From positions 1 through 7,227 of the forward strand of contig JAHWKS010000261.1 of the NCBI GenBank assembly GCA_019347795.1: a DNA stretch of 7,227 bases. The letters are read 5' to 3'. Of the stretch, positions 1-6,649 are shown piece after piece (position 1 is the stretch's first letter; the number at the start of each line of letters is the position of its first letter). This DNA comes from Planctomycetota bacterium (GTDB lineage Bacteria > Planctomycetota > Planctomycetia > Pirellulales > Pirellulaceae). Position numbers and translations under genes: made by a program. Below the pieces are notes generated by a model. That model was not told the origin of the DNA and ran no database searches. It saw only the letters and a list, made by a program, of their open reading frames with translations.

Positions 1-1023
1 GGCATCCCGCTGCTGTACTACGGCGACGAGATCGCGCTCCCCGGCGGCAACGACGCGCCGATCAGCGAACGCGAGGCGCCGGCGGGCAACGGCGAGGATC
101 CCGCAACGCCGGTCGATCCTCCGCGGGCGATGGCCGGCGGCGGCGATTCGGAAACCAAGAAAGCTCCGCCGACCGGGGAACAACCCGCCGCTCCCGAGGA
201 AACGCCTGAGTCGCGGCCGAGCGAGGCGGTCGTCCAGTCGGACAATCGCACGAGGCCTTCGCCGAAGAAAGCGCACGATGATCCGCTCGAGCCCTCTTCT
301 CCGGAAGAAAGCGAACCGCCCCAACTTGTCCGGGCGAGTCCGCCGGAAGCCGCTGCGCCCGATGCGGCGCCCGTTGTCGAGAGGCCGATTCCGGAGCTGG
401 ATATCGATTATTCGCCTGGCAGCGTGCGGAAGAACGTTCACGTATTCCGCTTCGCCGCGGCCCGCGATGCGATCCGATCCCGCGCCTTCGATGAGGTGCT
501 GGAGCGTGAGGGCCTCTCGTTTAGCGCCGTCGGAGCCGCCTCGGAGCGGGGATCTCCGCTCACGGCGGCGTCGCGGCCGGTCCCGGAGATCGACGTGATC
601 GTAGCTCGCGGATACCCGGTGCACGTGCATCGGATTCTCGGCGTGCTGCGAGAACGCACCGATGAATTCCGGCCGATCGCGGTGTATCCGCTTCCGCGAG
701 CCCGCGTGTTAGACTGGGTGATTGCGATTGCGGAGGATCTTCCTCCGATTCCCGAGACGCAGCCGCCGGGGGCGACGCCGGAGCTCAACCTCAACTCGCT
801 CTCCAGCGGAAGCTCGGCGCTGAGCGACTACATGCAGCTTTCGAGCGATCCGACCATCGAGGCGTTCGCCTGGCGGGCGCCCCCGGCCGACGCGAAGCTG
901 GTGGACCGTTTCTTCCCGATCCCCGAAGAGCCGTCGCCCCTCCGCGACGATCGGAAACGCCATGATCAGGTCAATCCGGATCTCAAGGTGGAGATGATGT
1001 TCATCCTCGTCCCTCGGCAGTGA
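1..1023 (+). CDS. C-terminal part of an anti-sigma-like or hypothetical planctomycete protein (5' end outside window)
   Basis: The frame is open from base 1 to a TGA at 1021-1023, giving 340 visible residues, so the gene starts upstream; the first ATG in frame (130) is not a convincing start. Residues 20-140 are a low-complexity linker rich in Pro, Glu, Ala and Ser. Residues 144-235 form the only folded-looking part: a segment VHVFRF followed by FDEVLEREGLSF (163-174), then PEIDVIV (195-201) and LRERTDEFRPIAV (216-228). This pattern of a strand, a helix ending in 'L..GL', a second strand and a helix ending in 'DEF' recalls the C-terminal region of planctomycete proteins annotated as anti-sigma factors, which carry a zinc finger and membrane helix further N-terminal. 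Those parts would lie outside the window, so the role is not shown. Residues 1-18 resemble an alpha-amylase family motif, which does not fit this family and is discussed under findings. That it is coding is likely; the function is a guess. Confidence 0.5.
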   Translation, partial: GIPLLYYGDEIALPGGNDAPISEREAPAGNGEDPATPVDPPRAMAGGGDSETKKAPPTGEQPAAPEETPESRPSEAVVQSDNRTRPSPKKAHDDPLEPSSPEESEPPQLVRASPPEAAAPDAAPVVERPIPELDIDYSPGSVRKNVHVFRFAAARDAIRSRAFDEVLEREGLSFSAVGAASERGSPLTAASRPVPEIDVIVARGYPVHVHRILGVLRERTDEFRPIAVYPLPRARVLDWVIAIAEDLPPIPETQPPGATPELNLNSLSSGSSALSDYMQLSSDPTIEAFAWRAPPADAKLVDRFFPIPEEPSPLRDDRKRHDQVNPDLKVEMMFILVPRQ

Positions 1024-1031
1024 CGCATCGC

Positions 1032-1118
1032 GGGGGGTGGCGGCGGAGCGAAGCGACGCCCCAGCAGATCCACCGCGTCGTGCTGGGGCGTCGCTTTGGC
1101 TCCGCCGCCAGCCACCCC
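1032..1118. repeat. Long imperfect hairpin (intergenic inverted repeat, possible terminator)
   Basis: Two arms of about 35 bases face each other across a 14-base loop (1067-1080). The inner 16 pairs are perfect (1051-1066 with 1081-1096, core GACGCCCCAGCA/TGCTGGGGCGTC). The outer part, rich in GGCGGAGC/GCTCCGCC, pairs after a small bulge. It starts 8 bases after the stop of the first gene, so as RNA it could end or protect that transcript. There is no T-run after it, so it is not a classical intrinsic terminator. Its length and near-symmetry also fit a dispersed intergenic repeat of the REP or MITE kind; a genome-wide copy count would decide. Confidence 0.7.
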
Positions 1119-1161
1119 CTAAGGCGCTGTCCGTCTCGTTTCGTCTCTGGGCTGCCTCCGC

Positions 1162-1167
1162 TAAAAT
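1162..1167 (+). promoter_or_regulatory. Candidate -10 box (TAAAAT) for acpS
   Basis: The sequence GCTAAAATCG stands out in a GC-rich gap and lies 68 bases before the acpS ATG. At the 17-base spacing the -35 position (1139-1144, TTTCGT) is poor. Very similar boxes occur before the beta-propeller gene (CTATAATCG) and the Lgt-like gene (CTAAAATGC), which supports it. Confidence 0.4.
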
Positions 1168-1235
1168 CGACGGTGTGGCGTCCGACTCTCGCATTCTTCG
1201 CGACGCCTTGTCTTGAGCCGACGGACCGAAAGCGT

Positions 1236-1622
1236 ATGACGATCCTTGGGATTGGCGCCGACATTGTCGAGTGCCTGCGCATCGCAAAGATGATCGAGCG
1301 GCACGGCGAGCTCTTCCTGCAGCGGGTGTTCACGCCGTACGAGATCGCCTACTGCCAGGAGCGGAAGGCGGCGACGCAGCACTTTGCCGGCCGGTGGGCG
1401 GCCAAAGAGGCGGTCCTCAAGGCGATGGGGACCGGCTGGACCCGCGGCATAAGCTGGCAGGACGTCGAGGTTCGCAACGAGTTCGGCGGCAAACCCCAGA
1501 TCGTACTCGGCGGCGGCGCCAAAGAAATCTGCGGCGGAATGGGCGTCCAGCGAGTGCTGATCACCATCTCCCATTGCCGCCATTACGCCACCGCTTATGC
1601 AATCGCCATCGGCGGCGAGTGA
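1236..1622 (+). CDS. acpS: Holo-[acyl-carrier-protein] synthase
   Basis: This cytoplasmic enzyme transfers the 4'-phosphopantetheine arm of coenzyme A to a serine of apo-acyl carrier protein, activating it for fatty acid synthesis. The 128-residue product has the usual family length (about 120-130). All signature blocks are present in order: GIGADIVE (5-12) with the Mg-binding Asp9, RVFTPYE (30-36), FAGRWAAKEAVLKAMGTG (50-67) with the metal-binding Glu58 in the KEA triplet, and ITISHCRHYATAYAIA near the C-terminus. The frame extends upstream to 1020, but that extension crosses the intergenic hairpin and the start of the family lies exactly at MTILGIGADIVE, so ATG 1236 is chosen. No clear Shine-Dalgarno sequence precedes it. 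It is transcribed alone: the preceding gene ends 212 bases earlier, and the next gene starts 137 bases later behind its own promoter candidate. Identification is firm. Confidence 0.95.
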   Translation: MTILGIGADIVECLRIAKMIERHGELFLQRVFTPYEIAYCQERKAATQHFAGRWAAKEAVLKAMGTGWTRGISWQDVEVRNEFGGKPQIVLGGGAKEICGGMGVQRVLITISHCRHYATAYAIAIGGE

Positions 1623-1634
1623 GGGACGAGTGGC

Positions 1635-1651
1635 GCGGCTCTGCGAGCCGC
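1635..1651. terminator. Short perfect hairpin after acpS
   Basis: GCGGCTC and GAGCCGC form a perfect 7-base-pair stem with a TGC loop, 12 bases after the acpS stop. The following bases (ATAAGCATGGCACA) contain no T-run, so intrinsic termination is uncertain. The compact unit with its conserved-looking flank could also be a dispersed intergenic repeat. Confidence 0.45.
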
Positions 1652-1680
1652 ATAAGCATGGCACAGGGTGTCACGCTACT

Positions 1681-1711
1681 TTCTGTCGCGGTGGGGGTTT
1701 TGTTCTATAAT
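1681..1711 (+). promoter_or_regulatory. Candidate promoter of the beta-propeller gene
   Basis: A perfect TATAAT lies at 1706-1711 in GC-rich surroundings, 48 bases before the GTG start. A weak -35 candidate, TTCTGT at 1681-1686, sits at a long 19-base spacing. The -10 box carries most of the support. Confidence 0.45.
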
Positions 1712-1746
1712 CGCTGCCGACGCCGCTGCGCTCCGTGACTCTGAAC

Positions 1747-1751
1747 GGGAG
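1747..1751 (+). promoter_or_regulatory. Ribosome binding site GGGAG that supports the GTG start at 1760
   Basis: GGGAG is followed by an 8-base spacer and GTG. This supports the non-ATG start, which also places a complete signal peptide at the N-terminus. Confidence 0.6.
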
Positions 1752-1759
1752 TAATTGTC

Positions 1760-3049
1760 GTGAACCGTCGCACAACTCTGCTCGCACTGGCGATCGCCGC
1801 CGCGGCCGGCGGTTACGCTTTCGCCGAGGATTGGCCGCAGTTTCGCGGCCCCAATGGCGCGGGGATCAGCTATGATGCGCCGCCTCCGCTCACTTGGAGC
1901 GAGTCGGAGAACCTGCTCTGGAAGACGCCGCTCCCGGGGCCGGGATCGTCCAGCCCGATCGTCGTCGGCGATCGCGTCTTCGTCACCTCCTACAGCGGAT
2001 ACGGCGACGGGCAGGACAGCGGGCGGGCGGCCGACTTGCAGCGGCATCTGCTCTGCGTCGATCGCAAGTCGGGCGACGTTCGCTGGCAGACGAGCGTGGA
2101 CGCGGTGACGCCGGAGGATCCGTATCAAGGCTTCATCACCGAGCACGGCTATGCCTCCAGCACACCGGTCTGCGACGGCATGAATGTTTACGTATTCTTC
2201 GGCAAGTCGGGCGTGCTGGCCTTCGACATGGAAGGCAAGCAGCTTTGGCGGACGAGCGTGGGGACCGGCTCCGATCCGCGCGCGTGGGGCTCGGCCGCCA
2301 GTCCGGTGCTGTATGGCGACACGGTCATCGTGAACGCCGCCGCCGAGAGCGAGAAGCTGTTCGGCCTCAACCGCGCGACCGGCGACGTGGTGTGGGAGTC
2401 GGACGCCGGCGGCGCGCAGAACTCGTGGAGCACGCCGATCTTCCGGCCGACCGCCGAAGGACGCGAAGAGATGATCCTGCTGGTTCCCGACGAAGTCTGG
2501 GGACTCAACCCGGAAAATGGGAAGCTCCGCTGGTACTGCGAGGCGGACATGCAGCAGCCGGTCTGCACCAGCCCAGTGGGCGACGCCGGCGTGGCGTACG
2601 CGATCGGCGGCCGGCAAGGGGGCGGCACCGCCGTGAAGCTCGGCGGCCGGGGAGACGTCACCGAATCTCACCGCATCTGGGAGACGCGCGACTCGTCGTA
2701 CGTCCCTTCGCCGGTGGTGCATGAGAGGCAATTGCACTGGGTCAACGACCGCGGTATCGCCTACTGCCTCGACACGACCGACGGCGAGACCATCTACGAG
2801 GAGCGGCTGCAAAGCAGCGGCCCCGCTCCGCGGTTCTACGCTTCGATCGTGCTGGTGGGAGATCGCATCTATGCCGTGAGCCGGAACGCCGGGACGTTTG
2901 TGCTTCGCGCCGGCGGCGAGTTCGAGCAGCTCGCCCAGAACCGCTTCGAGTCCGACGGCGCCGATTTCAACGGCAGCCCCGCCTTGAACGACGGCCAGAT
3001 GTTCCTTCGCTCGAACCGATTCTTGTACTGCGTCGGCGAGAAGAGGTAA
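1760..3049 (+). CDS. Secreted PQQ-binding-like beta-propeller repeat protein
   Basis: The 429-residue product starts with a signal peptide: MNRR, a hydrophobic run (residues 7-20), and a probable cleavage after AFA (20-22). The mature protein begins EDWPQFRGPNG, the entry motif common to planctomycete propeller proteins annotated as PQQ-like or BamB-like. Blade-like repeats follow, each a strand pair such as 'SSPIVVGDRVFV' (63-75) and then 'L.C.D...G...W': LLCVDRKSGDVRWQ (97-110), VLAFDMEGKQLWRT (152-165), LFGLNRATGDVVWES (200-214), VWGLNPENGKLRWYCE (246-261), AYCLDTTDGETIYEE (334-348), and a last blade closing at LYCVGEKR. No enzymatic site is visible. The quinone-dependent dehydrogenases of this superfamily are larger and have extra loops, so a scaffolding or binding role outside the cytoplasm is more likely than catalysis. 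It appears to be a single gene with its own promoter candidate and it converges on the Uma2 gene. The fold is confident; ligand and role are unknown. Confidence 0.88.
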   Translation: MNRRTTLLALAIAAAAGGYAFAEDWPQFRGPNGAGISYDAPPPLTWSESENLLWKTPLPGPGSSSPIVVGDRVFVTSYSGYGDGQDSGRAADLQRHLLCVDRKSGDVRWQTSVDAVTPEDPYQGFITEHGYASSTPVCDGMNVYVFFGKSGVLAFDMEGKQLWRTSVGTGSDPRAWGSAASPVLYGDTVIVNAAAESEKLFGLNRATGDVVWESDAGGAQNSWSTPIFRPTAEGREEMILLVPDEVWGLNPENGKLRWYCEADMQQPVCTSPVGDAGVAYAIGGRQGGGTAVKLGGRGDVTESHRIWETRDSSYVPSPVVHERQLHWVNDRGIAYCLDTTDGETIYEERLQSSGPAPRFYASIVLVGDRIYAVSRNAGTFVLRAGGEFEQLAQNRFESDGADFNGSPALNDGQMFLRSNRFLYCVGEKR

Positions 3050-3098
3050 GGAGCGTTCGAGGAGTTATTGTCCTATGATACGGCGAATTCGGCAGGCT

Positions 3099-3124
3099 TC
3101 ACCGGCGGGCAAGCCCACCGGTGA
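3099..3124. terminator. Hairpin between converging genes, possible bidirectional terminator
   Basis: TCACCGG (3099-3105) pairs with CCGGTGA (3118-3124), and inside them GGGC pairs with GCCC around an AA loop, with a single C/A mismatch between the two stems. It lies 49 bases after the beta-propeller stop and 11 bases beyond the Uma2 stop on the other strand, so it could serve both transcripts. No T-run follows on either strand. It may also be one copy of a dispersed intergenic palindrome. Confidence 0.5.
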
Positions 3125-3135
3125 TGGGAACGACC

Positions 3136-3787
3136 CTACTCGTCCAGCGGCTTTTGTCCCAACTGCCGTCGGAGTTTCGCCAATTCGACCTGGGCCGCTC
3201 GCAACTGCTCTTCCGCGGCTTGCGCTCGCGTCAGCAATCGGGCGCCGGTTTTGTGATCCGTCATGACCAGATCGGACCCCTCCAGACGCAGCGCGATTGC
3301 CAGGCAGCGGCTTACCAGTTCGCCGCGCGCATTCGGGCGAATCGGAGTCGCTCGCCGCTTGGCAAAACGGAACCCCTGGAGCGGCGGATCGAGGTAGTCC
3401 GCGGTCGGATCATAAAGAAAGTACTCTTGCACGCCCATCTCGCCATAGAGCGACGGTTTCGTCCTCGTCCTGGCGCCGCGTGGAGGATGAGGTCACTTCA
3501 GACACCACGTCGGGCGGCTTGCCTTCCTTCCACACTTTGTACGTTCGGCGAAAGCCCGGCTCGCAGTCCAGAACGACAAAGCAATCGGGCGCCACGTGGC
3601 GAAGGTTGTTTCCCTCCTCCGGATAGATCAGAAGATTGCCGGAGACATAAACCCGCTGCCCCTGATACCGCCAGCGTAGCAGGTCGGCGATGCGAATCAT
3701 CCACCACTGATGCAGATCGGTTTCGCCCATCGGCAGCCCGTCCGACTCGGGATACTCAATCTCCGTCTTCGTCTCGATCGCAGACAT
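3136..3787 (-). pseudogene. Uma2 family (DUF820) nuclease-like gene, frameshifted
   Basis: Two overlapping minus-strand frames together make one Uma2 protein of about 217 residues, a family of predicted PD-(D/E)XK nuclease fold and unclear function that is often present in many copies. The N-terminal frame (3787-3410) has the family blocks LHQWWMIRIADLLRWR (25-40), HVAPDCFVVLD (64-74) with Asp67, and PDVVSEVTSSSTRRQDED (92-109) with Glu97, and then runs into nonsense. The family sequence resumes in the other frame as KPSLYGEMGVQEYFLYDP and runs to a TAG at 3136-3138. The C-terminal tail, LTRAQAAEEQLRAAQVELAK and following residues, is a charged helix likely to form a coiled coil. The combined span of 652 bases is one more than a multiple of three, so either one base was gained or two were lost, near 3457-3465. 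The start is supported by AGGAAGG six bases upstream. It lies 48 bases after the DUF1501 stop and may share its transcript. A sequencing error is the alternative to true decay. Confidence 0.85.
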
Positions 3788-3793
3788 GCGGCG

Positions 3794-3800
3794 CCTTCCT
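3794..3800 (-). promoter_or_regulatory. Ribosome binding site AGGAAGG of the Uma2 gene
   Basis: Read on the minus strand, AGGAAGG is followed by a 6-base spacer and ATG at 3787-3785. It fixes the start. It is the strongest Shine-Dalgarno match in the window, although the gene behind it is broken. Confidence 0.6.
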
Positions 3801-3835
3801 GCGGAGGAGGGTCCAAGTATCGTTATTGTAGCAGA

Positions 3836-5251
<1,416 letters not shown>

Positions 5252-5287
5252 AGCGAATGAGATCTGGTCGAAGACTTCTCTAAGTGG

Positions 5288-5358
5288 CGGCGCCCGGTCA
5301 ATTTGCCATTATTGCACACGGGGCGCCGTTTCGGCAAAGCGGGAGGGTACATGGCGCC
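5288..5358. promoter_or_regulatory. Three evenly spaced GGCGCC sites in the divergent intergenic region
   Basis: GGCGCC palindromes lie at 5289-5294, 5322-5327 and 5353-5358, at spacings of 33 and 31 bases, about three helical turns each. The first two extend to CGGCGCCC and GGGCGCCG, an 8-base inverted repeat around an AT-richer 25-base spacer. The array sits between the starts of DUF1501 and the Lgt-like gene, and the third site lies just before the candidate -10 box of the latter. An operator role is inference; GGCGCC can be frequent in such genomes. Confidence 0.25.
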
Positions 5359-5369
5359 CGCCTAGCGGC

Positions 5370-5375
5370 TAAAAT
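5370..5375 (+). promoter_or_regulatory. Candidate -10 box (TAAAAT) of the Lgt-like gene
   Basis: GCTAAAATGC matches the box before acpS almost exactly and would start transcription near 5382. That excludes the overlapping ATG at 5374 as a start and leaves 5407 or 5410. No good -35 element is seen. Confidence 0.4.
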
Positions 5376-5406
5376 GCGGCCTCTCCCGCCGCTCGCCATA
5401 AGTGCC

Positions 5407-6132
5407 ATGATGCCGCCCGGCCGCCTCTCCTACGCGATCTTCATGTTGCTGGCGCTGGCGGTCTTCCTGGCGACGCGGCGAGTCGTGACGCGCGATTCAC
5501 ACTCGCCGCGGCTGGCCCCGCGCGAGCGTTGGGCGCTGACGCTGGCGGCATTCATCGGCGGGGCCTTCGGCGCCAAGGCGCCGTTTGTGCTGGCGGGCGG
5601 CGTGAGCGGGCTCACCCAGGGTGTGTGGCTCGCCGATGGAAAGACGATCACGACCGGCCTGGCCGGCGCCTATCTCGCCGTCGAGGCGACGAAATGGATG
5701 CTGGGAATTCACGCCAAGACCGGCGATGCCTACGCCTTGCCCCTGGCCGCGGCGCTGGCGATCGGACGGTGGGGATGTTTCTTCAACGGGTGCTGCTACG
5801 GGGTTCCCACTGCGGCGCCGTGGGGCGTCGACTTCTTCGGCGACCGCCCGCGGCATCCCACGCAGATCTACGAAGTGCTGTTCCACGCCGCGATGGCCGG
5901 CGTCCTGTGGGAGCTGCACCGTCGCGACTTGCTGCGGCTCCAGCGGCTGAAGCTGTACCTGATCGCGTACTTCGCCTTCCGCTTCGCCACCGAGTACATC
6001 CGCCCCGCGGCGCCGCAGGCCCTCGGCCTGACGTTTTACCAATGGACTGCGGTCGCCATGATTGTCGGACTGTCAGTCCAGTGGATGATGGATGAGCGGC
6101 GCAAAATTCGCTCGGCGCCCGTGCCGGCGTAA
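5407..6132 (+). CDS. Lgt-family membrane protein (prolipoprotein diacylglyceryl transferase-like, divergent)
   Basis: Family members move a diacylglyceryl group from phosphatidylglycerol to the lipobox cysteine of prolipoproteins in the inner membrane. The 241-residue product is mostly hydrophobic with about six or seven membrane segments, the first at residues 7-24 (SYAIFMLLALAVFLATR). Family blocks: GGAFGAK (51-57), GKTITTGLAGAYLAVE (78-93), AIGRWGCFFNGCCYG (118-132), PWGVDF (138-143), RHPTQIYE (149-156) and FRFATEYIRP near residues 191-200. Against E. coli Lgt, the Arg of the 'GRxGN' block is kept (Arg121), but the Asn is Cys124, and the 'HGG' block reads TTG, so the His is missing. The triple-Cys GRxGCFxxGCCYG form is a recognisable subfamily, so it may be a true Lgt variant or a relative with another substrate. 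The frame is open up to 5284; 5407 or 5410 is preferred because of the -10 box. A lipoprotein gene follows 29 bases downstream. Confidence 0.8.
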   Translation: MMPPGRLSYAIFMLLALAVFLATRRVVTRDSHSPRLAPRERWALTLAAFIGGAFGAKAPFVLAGGVSGLTQGVWLADGKTITTGLAGAYLAVEATKWMLGIHAKTGDAYALPLAAALAIGRWGCFFNGCCYGVPTAAPWGVDFFGDRPRHPTQIYEVLFHAAMAGVLWELHRRDLLRLQRLKLYLIAYFAFRFATEYIRPAAPQALGLTFYQWTAVAMIVGLSVQWMMDERRKIRSAPVPA

Positions 6133-6161
6133 GAAGACATCCCTCAAGACCCGTCCCAGAG

Positions 6162-6623
6162 ATGACAACGACACATCCCGCATCCGTGAAGCTGCGTCAT
6201 GCTGGCGCCCTCGGCGCGCTGGTGATTGCCGGCGTTGTGGTCGGCTGCCAAGATCGGAAGCGGATGACAGTCGGAGGGGACACTCCGGTTACGACGGAGA
6301 GGCTGGAGGGGGCGCAAGTGAGCCGCGGGGGCGTCGCGTGGACGTTTGACCGCTCGATGGTTGTGATCGAAGGCGAGGATGGACCGCTGCCTGCCGGGCT
6401 AGCGGAAGCAATTGTCGGCGATGCATCGCCGCCGATAAGACGTGTCGAAGCAGCTTGGCGACTCGACCAACAAGCGGGCGTGCTGCATCTGGCCATTAGC
6501 AGCGTCGATGGCGAGGCGCTCGAGCGAGAAACCGCGCTTCCCATCAGACCCGCCGGTCATGTTCGTATCGACATCGGCAGTCGCCAATACAACATCATCC
6601 CGCGCGCCGCACAAAGCCCGTGA
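6162..6623 (+). CDS. Small predicted lipoprotein of unknown function
   Basis: The 153-residue product begins with a lipoprotein signal: KLRH, a hydrophobic stretch (about 14-27) and the lipobox VVGC with Cys29, followed by QDRKR. The mature part of about 125 residues has alternating strand-like stretches (VAWTFDRSMVVIEG, 58-71; AGVLHLAISSVDGEAL, 105-120; HVRIDIGSRQYNIIP, 133-147), suggesting a small beta-rich envelope domain; I do not recognise a family. ATG 6162 has no clear ribosome binding site. A GTG at 6186 would give a shorter signal starting at MKLRHAG and is an alternative. The gene starts 29 bases after the Lgt-like gene on the same strand, so co-transcription is likely. Lipid attachment is predicted from the lipobox; the function is unknown. 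Confidence 0.72.
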   Translation: MTTTHPASVKLRHAGALGALVIAGVVVGCQDRKRMTVGGDTPVTTERLEGAQVSRGGVAWTFDRSMVVIEGEDGPLPAGLAEAIVGDASPPIRRVEAAWRLDQQAGVLHLAISSVDGEALERETALPIRPAGHVRIDIGSRQYNIIPRAAQSP

Positions 6624-6627
6624 AGAA

Positions 6628-6649
6628 AGTGCAGGCGAGTCACTGCACT
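6628..6649. terminator. Small inverted repeat over the converging stops
   Basis: AGTGCAG (6628-6634) and CTGCACT (6643-6649) form a perfect 7-base-pair stem with an 8-base loop. The loop contains the stop codon of the minus-strand gene (6642-6640), and the structure begins 5 bases after the lipoprotein stop. Without a T-run it is only a weak candidate for a bidirectional terminator. Confidence 0.35.

Noticed and set aside
1020..1235. N-terminal extension of acpS by 72 residues
   Set aside because: The extension is encoded by the intergenic hairpin and lies ahead of the exact family start MTILGIGADIVE.
3075..3266. 63-residue plus-strand frame with AGGAG upstream of its ATG
   Set aside because: It runs through the hairpin at 3099-3124 and then antisense into the Uma2 gene, and its product resembles no known protein.
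5297..5302. Minus-strand -35 box TTGACC for DUF1501
   Set aside because: No acceptable -10 hexamer is found 15-19 bases further on, so no promoter was called.
5284..5406. Extended N-terminus of the Lgt-like protein from 5284 or 5374
   Set aside because: The extra residues show no membrane segment or family match, and a -10 box at 5370-5375 overlaps the ATG at 5374.
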